Assembly (NCBI GenBank): GCA_905221215.1 | Contig: CAJNCI010000003.1 | Coordinates: 120,222-184,221, forward strand | Direction: 5' to 3' | Length of the DNA: 64,000 nt | From: a bacterium | GTDB taxonomy: Bacteria > Bacillota > Bacilli > Lactobacillales > Streptococcaceae | In this document: one piece after another, positions 56,254 to 64,000 of the stretch | How the letters are laid out: each line of letters opens with the position of its first letter | Numbering within the stretch: the stretch's first letter is position 1 | The notes under the pieces: model-generated | What the model saw: the letters and a program-made list of their open reading frames with translations, nothing else | What the model was told of the DNA's origin: nothing | The model's database searches: none | Translations under genes and position numbers: made by a program

Positions 56254-56708
56254 AAAAACAAATCTTTCACGACGCAGCTGCTGGCGTCCTCATCGGCCTC
56301 ATCCTCTCTATCCTCTTTTCACTCATTTATGCACCGAGTACTTATGCCCCACTAAATCCCTACTCTCTCATCGGCCAAGTGATGGCTCAGCATCAGGTTC
56401 ACGGTGCCCTGGTCTTGCTCTACTGCACACTTATCTGGGCAGCTATAGGTATTCTCTTCAACTTTGGCAACCGCTTATTCAGCCGTGACTGGAGCATGCT
56501 TCGTGCCACTCTGACTCATTTCTTCCTTATGCTGGCTGGCTTTGTTCCACTAGCAACTCTGGCTGGTTGGTTCCCCTTCCACTGGATCTTCTATCTCCAG
56601 CTCATTATCGAGTTTGCGATTATCTACCTCATCATTTGGGCTATTCTCTATAAAAGAGAAGCTAGAAAAGTAGACCACATCAATCAACTCTTAGAGCATA
56701 GAAAGTAA
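56250..56708 (+). CDS. DUF3021 membrane protein, putative LytTR inhibitor
   Basis: A 152-residue protein with four membrane helices and a short basic C-terminus. The ATGA overlap with the LytTR gene shows tight translational coupling. In characterised LytTR regulatory systems the membrane protein restrains the regulator; that role is inferred here from gene context. Confidence 0.85.
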   Translation: MKKQIFHDAAAGVLIGLILSILFSLIYAPSTYAPLNPYSLIGQVMAQHQVHGALVLLYCTLIWAAIGILFNFGNRLFSRDWSMLRATLTHFFLMLAGFVPLATLAGWFPFHWIFYLQLIIEFAIIYLIIWAILYKREARKVDHINQLLEHRK

Positions 56709-56755
56709 GAGTTCTGATAAAACTTCTTGGAATAATAAAAAAGCCAAGCCTAAGC

Positions 56756-57220
56756 TCAACTTTCCAACTCATACAAATCCGCAATAATTGCAGCCACATG
56801 CTTGATATCTCCCAGCATGCCTCGCATTTCAAAGTCAGCCAATACAGGGAAACCAAAACGTTGACTGTATTGCTTAGCTGTCAGGCAGTATTGGTTATTA
56901 AAGTTACGATTTCCTGAACCAACCACGCCAAAACACTTACTAGCATTGCCACCATAGGCGATAAAATCCCCAACGGGTGTCGTCAAAATCTCAACGTCTC
57001 CGTTATCCACGCCATTCCCACCTTCTAGGTAGGTCGGCAAAAAAGTGACATAGGGATGGTCCATTTCATAAAAATCTTGGCCTTCCTTGACCAAATCCTT
57101 AATATGAATCTTTTGAACCTCAATTCCCTCGTACTGGGACAAGAGATAGTCTTTCAAGCGTGTCACAAAACTCTCAGTATTCCCACTCAGACTGATATAA
57201 ACTAAAGAAATTGTCTTCAT
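56756..57220 (-). CDS. nrdI: NrdI flavodoxin-like protein
   Basis: A 154-residue flavodoxin fold protein that supplies the oxidant for assembling the dimanganese cofactor of class Ib ribonucleotide reductase. Flavin-binding loops are SLSGNTESF near residue 9 and GSGNRNFNNQYCLTA near residue 105. It stands alone; nrdE and nrdF are not adjacent. ATG 57220 follows GGAGGTAAAT. Confidence 0.92.
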   Translation of the reverse strand: MKTISLVYISLSGNTESFVTRLKDYLLSQYEGIEVQKIHIKDLVKEGQDFYEMDHPYVTFLPTYLEGGNGVDNGDVEILTTPVGDFIAYGGNASKCFGVVGSGNRNFNNQYCLTAKQYSQRFGFPVLADFEMRGMLGDIKHVAAIIADLYELES

Positions 57221-57253
57221 ATTTACCTCCATAATTTTATGTATAATCGAAAA

Positions 57254-57290
57254 ATAACTACCAAGATTGTAACTTGATAGTTATTTTTTG
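57254..57290 (-). terminator. Terminator of the yesMN-type operon
   Basis: Minus-strand 15-base stem AAAATAACTATCAAG / CTTGGTAGTTATTTT followed by T residues, seven bases after the membrane protein stop. Confidence 0.85.
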
Positions 57291-57297
57291 TCAATAC

Positions 57298-57828
57298 TTA
57301 GGCAAGTTCTTCTGTTTCTTCTTCAGCCAAGGCTTTTTGTTGTCGCCATATCTTGTAGAAGACAAGAGCTAGGAAGAGAACATTGATGACGATATAGAAA
57401 ATGCTAACGGCTTGTGAAATAACACTTATCCCTAAACGCATGGTCTCATCGTGAACTAACTGCACAGCGTCTTGTAAAGTCACATAGCTATAAATCGAAC
57501 CAATAATGGCTAACAAAACATAGCCAACATAAGTATAATTTGCATACTGCAAATTCTTACGGACAAGGAACACAATCGCTACTGCAACTAAAATAGCAGA
57601 TAGCACAATCAAGGCCATATTAAAAATAGAATGAGTTGATTCTGCTACTGTATAGGTGTAATTGATGTTGTCTTCTAATTGCTGGGCACTAAGTCCCGCA
57701 ACATGTGACTGCCTAACACGAAGGACTTCTTTGCTAGGTATGGGACTCAACATTCCAAACAGAGACGTAGCTGAAATAAGGGCAGACAAGATTAGCAAGA
57801 CCCATAGATAAATCGGTTTCTTTTTCAT
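57298..57828 (-). CDS. Four-helix membrane protein of the YesMN operon
   Basis: A 176-residue protein with four predicted membrane helices (starting near residues 7, 70, 100 and 130) and a charged C-terminus (RQQKALAEEETEELA). Family not recognised. ATG 57828 follows AGGAGGTTCTATC. It lies 60 bases after the response regulator gene and is probably co-transcribed. Confidence 0.75.
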   Translation of the reverse strand: MKKKPIYLWVLLILSALISATSLFGMLSPIPSKEVLRVRQSHVAGLSAQQLEDNINYTYTVAESTHSIFNMALIVLSAILVAVAIVFLVRKNLQYANYTYVGYVLLAIIGSIYSYVTLQDAVQLVHDETMRLGISVISQAVSIFYIVINVLFLALVFYKIWRQQKALAEEETEELA

Positions 57829-57888
57829 GATAGAACCTCCTGATGTTATTATTGATATTATAGCACTTTTTGTAAAGGGATACAAATT

Positions 57889-59175
57889 TTATAGTATCGT
57901 TTCTACCTGTTTTCGGTAGGCTTTTGGTGATTTTCCGCACAATTTTCGGAAAACTTTATAGAAATATCCAACGTTACTGTAGCCAACAGCATAACAAATA
58001 TCTTCGATACTGTCACTAGTTGAAAGTAAGAGTTGCTGGGCGGCCTTAATGCGTTGTTTGTTTAGTAATTCTGCGAAGGTCGAATTGGTTTCTCGCTTAA
58101 TCAACTGACCTAGATAGACAGGATTGATAAAAAGATCCTTACTGATATCCTTGAGGGAAAGTTCTTTTTGATAATCACGCCCAATCACTTCCAGCACACT
58201 GACCACATTTTCATTCATGCGATATTGCCCAAAGAAGCGAGTCAGAGTTTCCTTGATATAAGGAACCAATTCATCGAAGCTTTGAATAGCATGAATGGTT
58301 TTGACAATGTCCGTCATATCATCAGCTTTGAGATGTTCAAACAAGTGAAAAACATCCATGACAAACTGGATAAAAAGCTGTTTGGTAATCGGAACACGGG
58401 GTGTATTTTCAAGAACCACTTTCTCCAAGAGGTTCAACTCTTCTACAATTTGATTGAGATTTCCCTGAATGATAACCCTATAAATCGGTTCGTAATAGGC
58501 GAAGAGGCTCTCCGACTGCTGCAGATTTACAGAGCCGTAAAAGAGGGCTTTCTCAGCATTCAGCTTCCAACGTTCAAAATGTTCTTGATAAGGGGCTTCA
58601 AAGGGAGTAACGACTAAACCATCTAGGGGTTGGTCAGAAATGAAAATCTGCCAGTCTTGACCCAAGACATAGTAGGGAATGGTGAAGGAACCTTGTTTTT
58701 CCTTGGATAGACCTATCCACCAATTCTCCTTACCTCCTAAATAACTGACAAACCCCGCCTCATCTAAATCTTGACTAAGAGTCTGACTTTTCTTTCCTCT
58801 CTCGCTAAGCTGACCTGCAATCTTCTCCAGCAGATTTCCCAACTCTACCTTATCAACAGGCTTGACCAGATAGTCCACAACACTAAGGTTCATGGCTTTT
58901 TTTACGTAATCAAACTCCTGATAACCTGAGAGCAAGATATAGGCAGCATCTGGTAAGATCTCTTTCATTTCCTTGATCATCTCAAGTCCTGTTTTATCTG
59001 GCATATTGACATCGGAAATGACCACATCAACAGGATTTTCCTGAACGTATTCTAGGGCTTCATCGGCATGACTGGCTGTTGCGACGACCTCCATATTCCA
59101 CTTATCAAAGGGAATCAAACGTTTCAGACCTTCTGTCACCATGTACTCATCATCTACTAATAATACTTTATACAT
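57889..59175 (-). CDS. Response regulator, YesN type (REC + AraC HTH)
   Basis: A 428-residue regulator with an N-terminal receiver (phospho-acceptor Asp55 in VISDVNMPD, switch Lys in YLVKPVDK near residue 105), a middle region, and a C-terminal AraC helix-turn-helix from about residue 330 (ELSLKDISKDLFINPVYLGQLIKRET). It works with the sensor kinase 11 bases upstream. YesMN-type systems usually control carbohydrate uptake and use; in pneumococcus the system at this location is TCS07. Confidence 0.92.
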   Translation of the reverse strand: MYKVLLVDDEYMVTEGLKRLIPFDKWNMEVVATASHADEALEYVQENPVDVVISDVNMPDKTGLEMIKEMKEILPDAAYILLSGYQEFDYVKKAMNLSVVDYLVKPVDKVELGNLLEKIAGQLSERGKKSQTLSQDLDEAGFVSYLGGKENWWIGLSKEKQGSFTIPYYVLGQDWQIFISDQPLDGLVVTPFEAPYQEHFERWKLNAEKALFYGSVNLQQSESLFAYYEPIYRVIIQGNLNQIVEELNLLEKVVLENTPRVPITKQLFIQFVMDVFHLFEHLKADDMTDIVKTIHAIQSFDELVPYIKETLTRFFGQYRMNENVVSVLEVIGRDYQKELSLKDISKDLFINPVYLGQLIKRETNSTFAELLNKQRIKAAQQLLLSTSDSIEDICYAVGYSNVGYFYKVFRKLCGKSPKAYRKQVETIL

Positions 59176-59186
59176 TTTCTCCCTTT

Positions 59187-60833
59187 CTACTCATCTTGAA
59201 TTGTAATACGATACTGAACACCTGCTTGCTCCGCAGACTCTACACTAATAGCATAGCGGTCCCCAAAATAGAGTACAAAACGCTCATGTACATTGACAAT
59301 CCCGATAGACTGCCTTTGGGCACTGTAGCTAGCTTGGTGTTCAAAATGTCTCTGACTTAGTTTTTCTCGGAGATTTGCCAGTTTTTCTGCCGTCATTCCA
59401 CGGCCATTATCGACCACCAAAATTTCTACAAAGCCATCCTGTTTGAGAGCCTTGATGCTAATCACATTATCTGTCCGTCTGTGGTCAACACCATGCGCGA
59501 AATAGTTTTCTACCAGCGGTTGCAAGGTAAATTTAGGAATCTTCATATTCTCTAACTCTGGGTCTATCTTGAAACCATAGGCAATGGACTTGGGATAGCG
59601 AACCATGCAGAGATAGCTGTATTTACGGCAAAATTCTAATTCCTGTTTGAGAAGGGTTTCTCTTTCGTCAGAAATATTGTTCCGCAAGAGACTGCTAAAC
59701 TCATAAATGATATCCGCCAACTCATCTTGGCTCTGCATAACTGCGTACATGCGCAAGAATTCCAGCGTATTATACATAAAATGAGGATTGATTTGCGCCT
59801 GCAAGGCTCGCATATTAGCATCTTTTTGACTAAGCTCTAGCTGATAAATATCATGGATATTCTTTTCTAATCGATCCAACATATCATTGGTCGTCTCTGC
59901 GATTAGGAGCAATTCCTGGTCCTTTTCAAGAGTATCAATGCGAAGACCTTCCTCCCCTTGAGCAATAGCTTGGATAGAATCCACCAAATCCACTACCTGC
60001 TTTTGATAATTGGCAAAAGTCTGCCTCAAAGTCAGATAGAGAATGACAATAAAGAGAAGGCTCAAGCCTACAATCAAAGCAGAGCTGGTTACTGTTCCTT
60101 GCAAAACAAAGTTTTTGGGAACTGCCACCTGAACCTGATAGCCATGAGAGGTCACACCAACAAACCAGTTCTCATGCTCCCTATTGACCCTCTCACCAAT
60201 ATGAAAAATCTCCGTATCAAAAGGCGATGTTACAGTCACAGCCATCGGGATATGACCTCGGGTATTGTCCACAGCATGGTATAAGATTTCTGGATCCAAG
60301 GAGATATAAACAACCCCTATGGATTGATCCGTCGCTGGGTCTAAAATAGGAACTCCAAAACTATTGGCCTCCGGTTTAAAGCCTTCCGCAAGTACCGTAT
60401 GACCACCTCTCTCGTTTCTGCTCGAAACATACACTTCTTTAAAATCTTGTAAGACGATTGCGACGCCCGTTATATAGTCATTTTGGACATACAGGTCATC
60501 GATATTTTCATACAGAGAAATAGACGTCGACGAAGCAGCTTGATGCTCCAACAGCCAATAAAAATACTCAGAAGTTGACAGGCTAAAGTACTTATAAACC
60601 CCTTGTAGGCGGGCTTGATTGTCTACTAAATCTTGTGCTAGTTGGGCTGACTCCCGATAATAATACTCCACCTCTTCGACTGTTCGAGTAGTTACACGCT
60701 GGGCTACTCTCTGAGCTTCCTTTTCCCGTGAATCCCAGTCAGCGTAGGAGAGTAAGATTGCAAAACTCGCAATAATAATGATCATAACTGAACTGTAGGT
60801 TCGCAGAAGCGTATGTAGCCAAAACTGCTTCAT
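59187..60833 (-). CDS. Sensor histidine kinase, YesM type
   Basis: A 548-residue membrane kinase. Membrane helices near residues 10-35 and 255-275 enclose an extracellular sensor of about 220 residues, then a HAMP region. The HisKA_7TM/His_kinase motif QINPHFMYNTLEFLR carries the phosphorylated His, and the HATPase part has DNGRGMT and NVHERF. The start is uncertain: ATG 60833 directly follows the yesL stop (TAGGATG), while ATG 60857 would overlap it. Confidence 0.88.
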   Translation of the reverse strand: MKQFWLHTLLRTYSSVMIIIIASFAILLSYADWDSREKEAQRVAQRVTTRTVEEVEYYYRESAQLAQDLVDNQARLQGVYKYFSLSTSEYFYWLLEHQAASSTSISLYENIDDLYVQNDYITGVAIVLQDFKEVYVSSRNERGGHTVLAEGFKPEANSFGVPILDPATDQSIGVVYISLDPEILYHAVDNTRGHIPMAVTVTSPFDTEIFHIGERVNREHENWFVGVTSHGYQVQVAVPKNFVLQGTVTSSALIVGLSLLFIVILYLTLRQTFANYQKQVVDLVDSIQAIAQGEEGLRIDTLEKDQELLLIAETTNDMLDRLEKNIHDIYQLELSQKDANMRALQAQINPHFMYNTLEFLRMYAVMQSQDELADIIYEFSSLLRNNISDERETLLKQELEFCRKYSYLCMVRYPKSIAYGFKIDPELENMKIPKFTLQPLVENYFAHGVDHRRTDNVISIKALKQDGFVEILVVDNGRGMTAEKLANLREKLSQRHFEHQASYSAQRQSIGIVNVHERFVLYFGDRYAISVESAEQAGVQYRITIQDE

Positions 60834-60834
60834 C

Positions 60835-61449
60835 CTACTTTGTCGCCAATTTTTCATGGATACTTTCATAGACCGGTTCCAACATATCACTGATAAAGAA
60901 ATGCCACATCCCGATTCCTACAAAGAAAAGCAGAGCAGGCATATAGTAACCAATTGCCACAAGTAGCACAGTTCCAAGGAGAACCTTGGCCACAGCTGCT
61001 AGACTCATAAAGATGCCAATCAAGGATAGTTTGAGACTATTTCGATAGGACAAATCAAAATAAACTTGTAGTTTCAAAGACACTGTGTAGGCCAAAAAGA
61101 GCAGGGCAACTACTAGGACATTCAAAAAAGTCGCAATCAAATGAATAATAGTCTGATGAGGCAATTGCACCAAGAGATACAAGCCATAGACCAAAACTAA
61201 ATCCACCCCTAAAAAGCTATAAAAAATCAGGTTGCTGGAGACAAAATTTTGCTTGTAAAGAGACCAGGCCTCCTTCAAACTATATTCCCGAAAGCTATAA
61301 CCATGTTCTGCATATAAGCTCATCAAGGTGGCACTAGCCGGCGCTAGACCAAGGATAATCCCTCCTGCCAATGTTAATAGCCAAAAGAAGGCTGTCGCAA
61401 TCATCCCTAAAAAGAAACGATTAAAGACAAAGTCTAAAAATCTACCCAT
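60835..61449 (-). CDS. YesL family membrane protein (DUF624)
   Basis: A 204-residue protein with five to six membrane helices, of the DUF624 family that typically precedes yesM/yesN pairs. Function unknown; it may act with the sensor. First gene of the operon, with an extended -10 and an overlapping cre-like site just upstream. Confidence 0.88.
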   Translation of the reverse strand: MGRFLDFVFNRFFLGMIATAFFWLLTLAGGIILGLAPASATLMSLYAEHGYSFREYSLKEAWSLYKQNFVSSNLIFYSFLGVDLVLVYGLYLLVQLPHQTIIHLIATFLNVLVVALLFLAYTVSLKLQVYFDLSYRNSLKLSLIGIFMSLAAVAKVLLGTVLLVAIGYYMPALLFFVGIGMWHFFISDMLEPVYESIHEKLATK

Positions 61450-61478
61450 GATATCCTCCTAAAAATAACTATGAAACT

Positions 61479-61505
61479 ATTATATCATATTTCAAGCGTT
61501 TTCAA
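61479..61505 (-). promoter_or_regulatory. yesL operon promoter with cre-like site
   Basis: Minus strand TTGAAA (61505-61500), 15-base spacer, TATAAT (61484-61479) with TGA extension. TGAAAACGCTTGAA (61504-61491) matches the CcpA consensus TGNAANCGNTNNCA at all but one position and overlaps the -35, which suggests catabolite repression. Confidence 0.7.
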
Positions 61506-61521
61506 AAAATTCTAGTGCCCA

Positions 61522-61550
61522 TTTACAATCCCATCAAACCGTGGTACAAT
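61522..61550 (+). promoter_or_regulatory. Promoter of the ECF-type membrane protein gene
   Basis: TTTACA (61522-61527), 17-base spacer, TACAAT (61545-61550) with TGG extension. Confidence 0.75.
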
Positions 61551-61583
61551 GAGAATTGTGAAAAAATTATCAGGAGACAATTC

Positions 61584-62153
61584 ATGAAGAAATCTATCTT
61601 AACTACACTGCTCTTTGCAGTTCTTTACTTCCTCTGCATGGGGATTGGTGTCCTTTTGGGCAATCTCTTTGACCAAACTGGAAACATGTTTTATGCGCCT
61701 GCCTTTACTGCCCTTGTCGGCGGTAGCGTCTATATGATTCTAATCGCAAAAGTTCCGCGTTTTGGAGCCATTACCACTATCGGACTTGTCATTGCCCTCT
61801 TTTTCTTGGGAACTAAACACGGTGCCGGTGCCTTCCTTCCTGGAATTATCTGTGGTCTCCTAGCAGATGCAGTAGCTAGCCTAGGAAAATACAAGGACCA
61901 AACAAAGAACTTCCTTTCTTTCGTTATTTTTGCCTTTAGTTCAACAGGTCCAATCTTGCTTATGTGGATTGCGCCCAAAGCCTATATGGCTACCCTTCTG
62001 GCAAGAGGAAAATCCCAAGAATATATCGACCGTATCATGGTTGCTCCAAATCCTGGAACCATCCTTCTATTTATCGCAAGTGTAGTCATCGGAGCCCTAT
62101 TGGGTGCCATGATTGGACAAACCTTGAGTAAAAAATTTGCGCAGAAAATCTAG
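61584..62153 (+). CDS. MptD/Trep_Strep family membrane protein (putative ECF S component)
   Basis: A 189-residue protein with five or six membrane helices, resembling the Trep_Strep/MptD group of substrate-binding subunits of energy-coupling-factor transporters. No ATPase or T component lies nearby, so it would share the common ECF module. The substrate is unknown. ATG 61584 has AGGAGACAATTC in front; the longer frame covers the promoter. Confidence 0.8.
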   Translation: MKKSILTTLLFAVLYFLCMGIGVLLGNLFDQTGNMFYAPAFTALVGGSVYMILIAKVPRFGAITTIGLVIALFFLGTKHGAGAFLPGIICGLLADAVASLGKYKDQTKNFLSFVIFAFSSTGPILLMWIAPKAYMATLLARGKSQEYIDRIMVAPNPGTILLFIASVVIGALLGAMIGQTLSKKFAQKI

Positions 62154-62157
62154 TCAA

Positions 62158-62186
62158 TAAAAAGAGCCAGACGGCTCTTTTTTATT
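62158..62186 (+). terminator. Terminator after the ECF-type gene
   Basis: Stem AAAAGAGCC / GGCTCTTTT with a four-base loop and T run. Confidence 0.9.
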
Positions 62187-62192
62187 TATGAC

Positions 62193-62355
62193 TCAAGACT
62201 TAGTCAAGAAATCTCCCAAGAATTGAATTGCAAAGATAATCAAGATGATAATAATGGTTGCCAAAATAGTCACATCGTGATTGTAGCGGTTAAATCCATA
62301 GGCGATGGCTACGTTACCAATCCCTCCAGCGCCAACTGCCCCCGCCATAGCTGTT
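62193..62355 (-). pseudogene. 3' fragment of a methionine ABC permease gene (metI/metP)
   Basis: The minus strand encodes about 53 residues (TAMAGAVGAGGIGNVAIAYG...) ending FLGDFLTKS-stop, a clear match in style to the C-terminus of the MetI/MetP permease. The rest of the gene is missing; homology ends near 62355 in a sequence continuing to the MFS gene. The remainder of the methionine transporter is not in the window, so a replacement event has removed or displaced it. Confidence 0.8.
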
Positions 62356-62441
62356 TCCCTAGGTTAAAATTTTTTACCTGAAAAACTTCTTTTTTCTAGG
62401 GATAAAATGAGCCCTATCACACTCACTACCAAAAACACCCA

Positions 62442-63608
62442 TCAACAAAGCCTGATATCTTGTAAAGCTAAGAAGGAAAATACAGACATTCCCAAGGGTA
62501 ATGTTAGGGAAAAAATCATACTCAAGAGATTATTACTTCTAGCTAATACATCCGCGCTCAAATTAGACAGTAACAGAGTATCTAATTTAGGCATTGATTT
62601 CGACATCAAATACATGACAAAGGCTAAGCAGGCAACACCTACTAGAGGAGAAAAATCTAAAATATTAGCAGTAGCCAACAAGACAAACAGAATTGCATTA
62701 AGCGATAACAAGCTTGAAAAAGACAATTTACCAAAATAATCATTTGGGGTTAAGCTACCAAGAATAGCTCCTCCCAAGCTAACACATTCAATTAAAAATA
62801 GGGCTTGAGCATAGCTGAGATGATAGATAGTATGGTCTAATAAGTAAAAGTGATAAATACCTCCAACAGCTCCTCCCAAAGTATTCATTACCAAAATGAC
62901 AAGGATCATTTTAAGCAATGATTTACTTTCTCTCTGTCTAAAGATAGCATCCATATCCGCATAGATCGCCTTAACTTGTTGAAGTAAACTAATCGACTTA
63001 TTCTCTACACTTACAGACAAACGAGTCAATTCTCTTCTATTTTTGAACAAAATGAGAGAAGATAGTAAAAAGAAACCAGCATTCACAATTGCAACAAAAG
63101 AAAAATTTTGATGACTGGTTGTGAGTAACCATACTCCTAAGGCCTGACCTCCTAGATTTGATAAATAGGAAACAAACTGAGTAAAGGAATAAGCTTCATA
63201 GAGCCTATCTTCTGAAATATTATGCTGGATAATCGGCATACGCAGGCCTGCTGTATAATCTGATAAAATATCCGAACAGATATTAACCATACAGATAAAA
63301 GCAAACGTTACGAAGTTCTGGTCATGAATTACACTAGCAATCAAAAGAAATAGCAGACTTTGCACACAACCAACCCAGATAATTGTCCTTGCTTTATTCC
63401 AAGTATGATCAGCCTTCACCCCAACATAAAAAGTAAATAGGAAAGGTAAAATCGTAATCATATTCGCCATAAATACTGCTATATTTTTAAAGGGTAGACT
63501 CGCAGCATAAACGATAAATACCAGATTATAAATATAAGCTCCACTTGAGCTCAAAAACCTTGATAAGGTAAGTATTCTAAATAAATGATGTCTTAAGAAT
63601 AGTTTCAT
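62442..63608 (-). CDS. MFS transporter, possibly C-terminally frameshifted
   Basis: A 388-residue major facilitator superfamily exporter-like protein with about eleven to twelve helices and a loop of the D-x-x-x-R type absent or degenerate, similar in layout to Mef-like MFS_3 proteins. Substrate unknown. ATG 63608 follows AGAAAGG. The frame ends abruptly at 62442 after ALQDIRLC. The next frame continues about 25 residues (ALLMGVFGSECDRAHF) to a stop near 62374, so a single-base change may have shortened the last helix. Confidence 0.8.
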   Translation of the reverse strand: MKLFLRHHLFRILTLSRFLSSSGAYIYNLVFIVYAASLPFKNIAVFMANMITILPFLFTFYVGVKADHTWNKARTIIWVGCVQSLLFLLIASVIHDQNFVTFAFICMVNICSDILSDYTAGLRMPIIQHNISEDRLYEAYSFTQFVSYLSNLGGQALGVWLLTTSHQNFSFVAIVNAGFFLLSSLILFKNRRELTRLSVSVENKSISLLQQVKAIYADMDAIFRQRESKSLLKMILVILVMNTLGGAVGGIYHFYLLDHTIYHLSYAQALFLIECVSLGGAILGSLTPNDYFGKLSFSSLLSLNAILFVLLATANILDFSPLVGVACLAFVMYLMSKSMPKLDTLLLSNLSADVLARSNNLLSMIFSLTLPLGMSVFSFLALQDIRLC

Positions 63609-63663
63609 AACAGGCCTTTCTCCATATTTCAAAGAGTATTCTATTGAAACCAGTCTAACAAAA

Positions 63664-63688
63664 AAAGTGGGACTCCCCACTTTTTTGT
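63664..63688. terminator. Bidirectional hairpin between the MFS gene and the IS
   Basis: AAAAAAGTGGG-ACT-CCCCACTTTTTT, a near-perfect palindrome with A and T runs on both sides. Confidence 0.8.
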
Positions 63689-63698
63689 AATATATTTT

Positions 63699-64000
63699 GG
63701 CTCTATAATATTTGTAGTGGGTAAATCCCCTGTAGATATTATGGAGCCTATTTTTGTGTAAAAAAAAGTCCCATATAACCTATAATGAAAAGCGATCAAA
63801 CAACTCATTAGAAAGAATCATATGGAACAATTACATTTTATCACAAAACTACTCGATATCAAAGACCCTAATGTCCAAATTATGGATGTTGTTAATAGAG
63901 ATACCCACAAGGAAATCATCGCCAAACTGGATTATGAGCCCCCATCTTGTCCTGAATGTGGAAGTCAAATGAAGAAATATGACTTCCAAAAACCATCGAA
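63699..64000 (+). mobile_element. Left end of an ISL3-family insertion sequence (IS1167-like)
   Basis: The element appears to begin with GGCTCTATAATATTTGTAGTGGG, in the style of ISL3 terminal repeats, followed by the transposase gene. It runs off the right edge, so the other end and the 8-base target duplication cannot be checked. Confidence 0.8.
63822..64000 (+). CDS. ISL3-family transposase (N-terminal part)
   Basis: 59 codons visible from ATG 63822: MEQLHFITKLLDIKDPNVQI and onward to the zinc-finger motif CPECGSQMKKYD (CxxCG), typical of the ISL3/IS1167 transposase N-terminus. The catalytic DDE domain is outside the window. Confidence 0.85.
   Translation, partial: MEQLHFITKLLDIKDPNVQIMDVVNRDTHKEIIAKLDYEPPSCPECGSQMKKYDFQKPS

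Noticed and set aside
1-64000. CRISPR array, tRNA or rRNA genes
   Set aside because: No regularly spaced repeats, cloverleaf sequences or rRNA blocks were recognised on either strand by eye; a tRNAscan or CRISPR search would be decisive.

Overview
The window looks like a chromosomal segment of a mitis-group Streptococcus (S. pneumoniae, S. mitis or a close relative). The evidence is BOX repeats whose boxA arm contains the well-known BOX-PCR core, four CiaR-driven csRNA genes, a ComX cin-box in front of a ccs4-like gene, an ISL3-family (IS1167-like) element at the right edge, and gene order closely matching the pneumococcal chromosome from the uppS/ruvB region to the YesMN-type two-component system. 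The base composition is low-GC. Most genes lie on the minus strand.

Layout from left to right. (1) 1-2.4 kb: uppS-cdsA-rseP envelope operon. (2) 2.4-6.5 kb: an accessory-rich stretch with three csRNA genes, ruvB, a small nucleotidyltransferase gene, an Fst/par-type type I toxin-antitoxin locus whose toxin gene is split by a BOX element, an ORF remnant and two GNAT acetyltransferases. (3) 6.5-16 kb: leuS, a ferric-type ABC importer (lipoprotein, ATPase, fused permease), a histidine phosphatase, a fourth csRNA, and a DUF711 (UPF0210)/ACT pair. (4) 16-31 kb: the complete S10-spc-alpha ribosomal protein cluster (rpsJ to rplQ, with secY, adk, infA, rpoA). It has clear promoters before rpsJ and infA, an L17 downstream element, and several unusual hairpin-rich spacers, notably on both sides of rpsH. 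(5) 31-36.4 kb: anaerobic ribonucleotide reductase (nrdD, a 46-aa gene, GNAT, nrdG) with two NrdR-like boxes, then a competence-type ccs4 gene and a large polytopic membrane protein. (6) 36.4-42.3 kb: cls, a lipoprotein, folC, a tandem hairpin array, ireB-ruvX-DUF1292, a DUF1307 lipoprotein, spx. (7) 42.4-45.5 kb: a magnesium P-type ATPase (mgtA) behind an M-box riboswitch, an intrinsic terminator and a 23-codon leader ORF. (8) 45.5-55.6 kb: pepP-like peptidase, uvrA, corA, a DUF1129 protein, an S66 peptidase, tag, ruvA, BOX, mutL. (9) 55.7-62.2 kb: a LytTR regulator/DUF3021 pair, nrdI, and a yesL-yesM-yesN-type two-component operon with a probable cre site, then an ECF-type membrane protein. 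(10) 62.2-64 kb: a truncated methionine-permease gene, an MFS gene with a possibly frameshifted end, and the left end of the ISL3-family element.

The most interesting candidates are regulatory. The mgtA leader appears to combine an M-box with a translated, acidic/proline/histidine-rich upstream peptide and two mutually exclusive hairpins beside the mgtA ribosome binding site. That is architecturally similar to enterobacterial mgtL control but in a Gram-positive setting. The BOX insertion in an Fst toxin gene can be reconstructed to the base. The hairpin-bearing spacers around rpsH and the hairpin array near 40 kb are not explained by annotated genes. No tRNA, rRNA or CRISPR array was seen.
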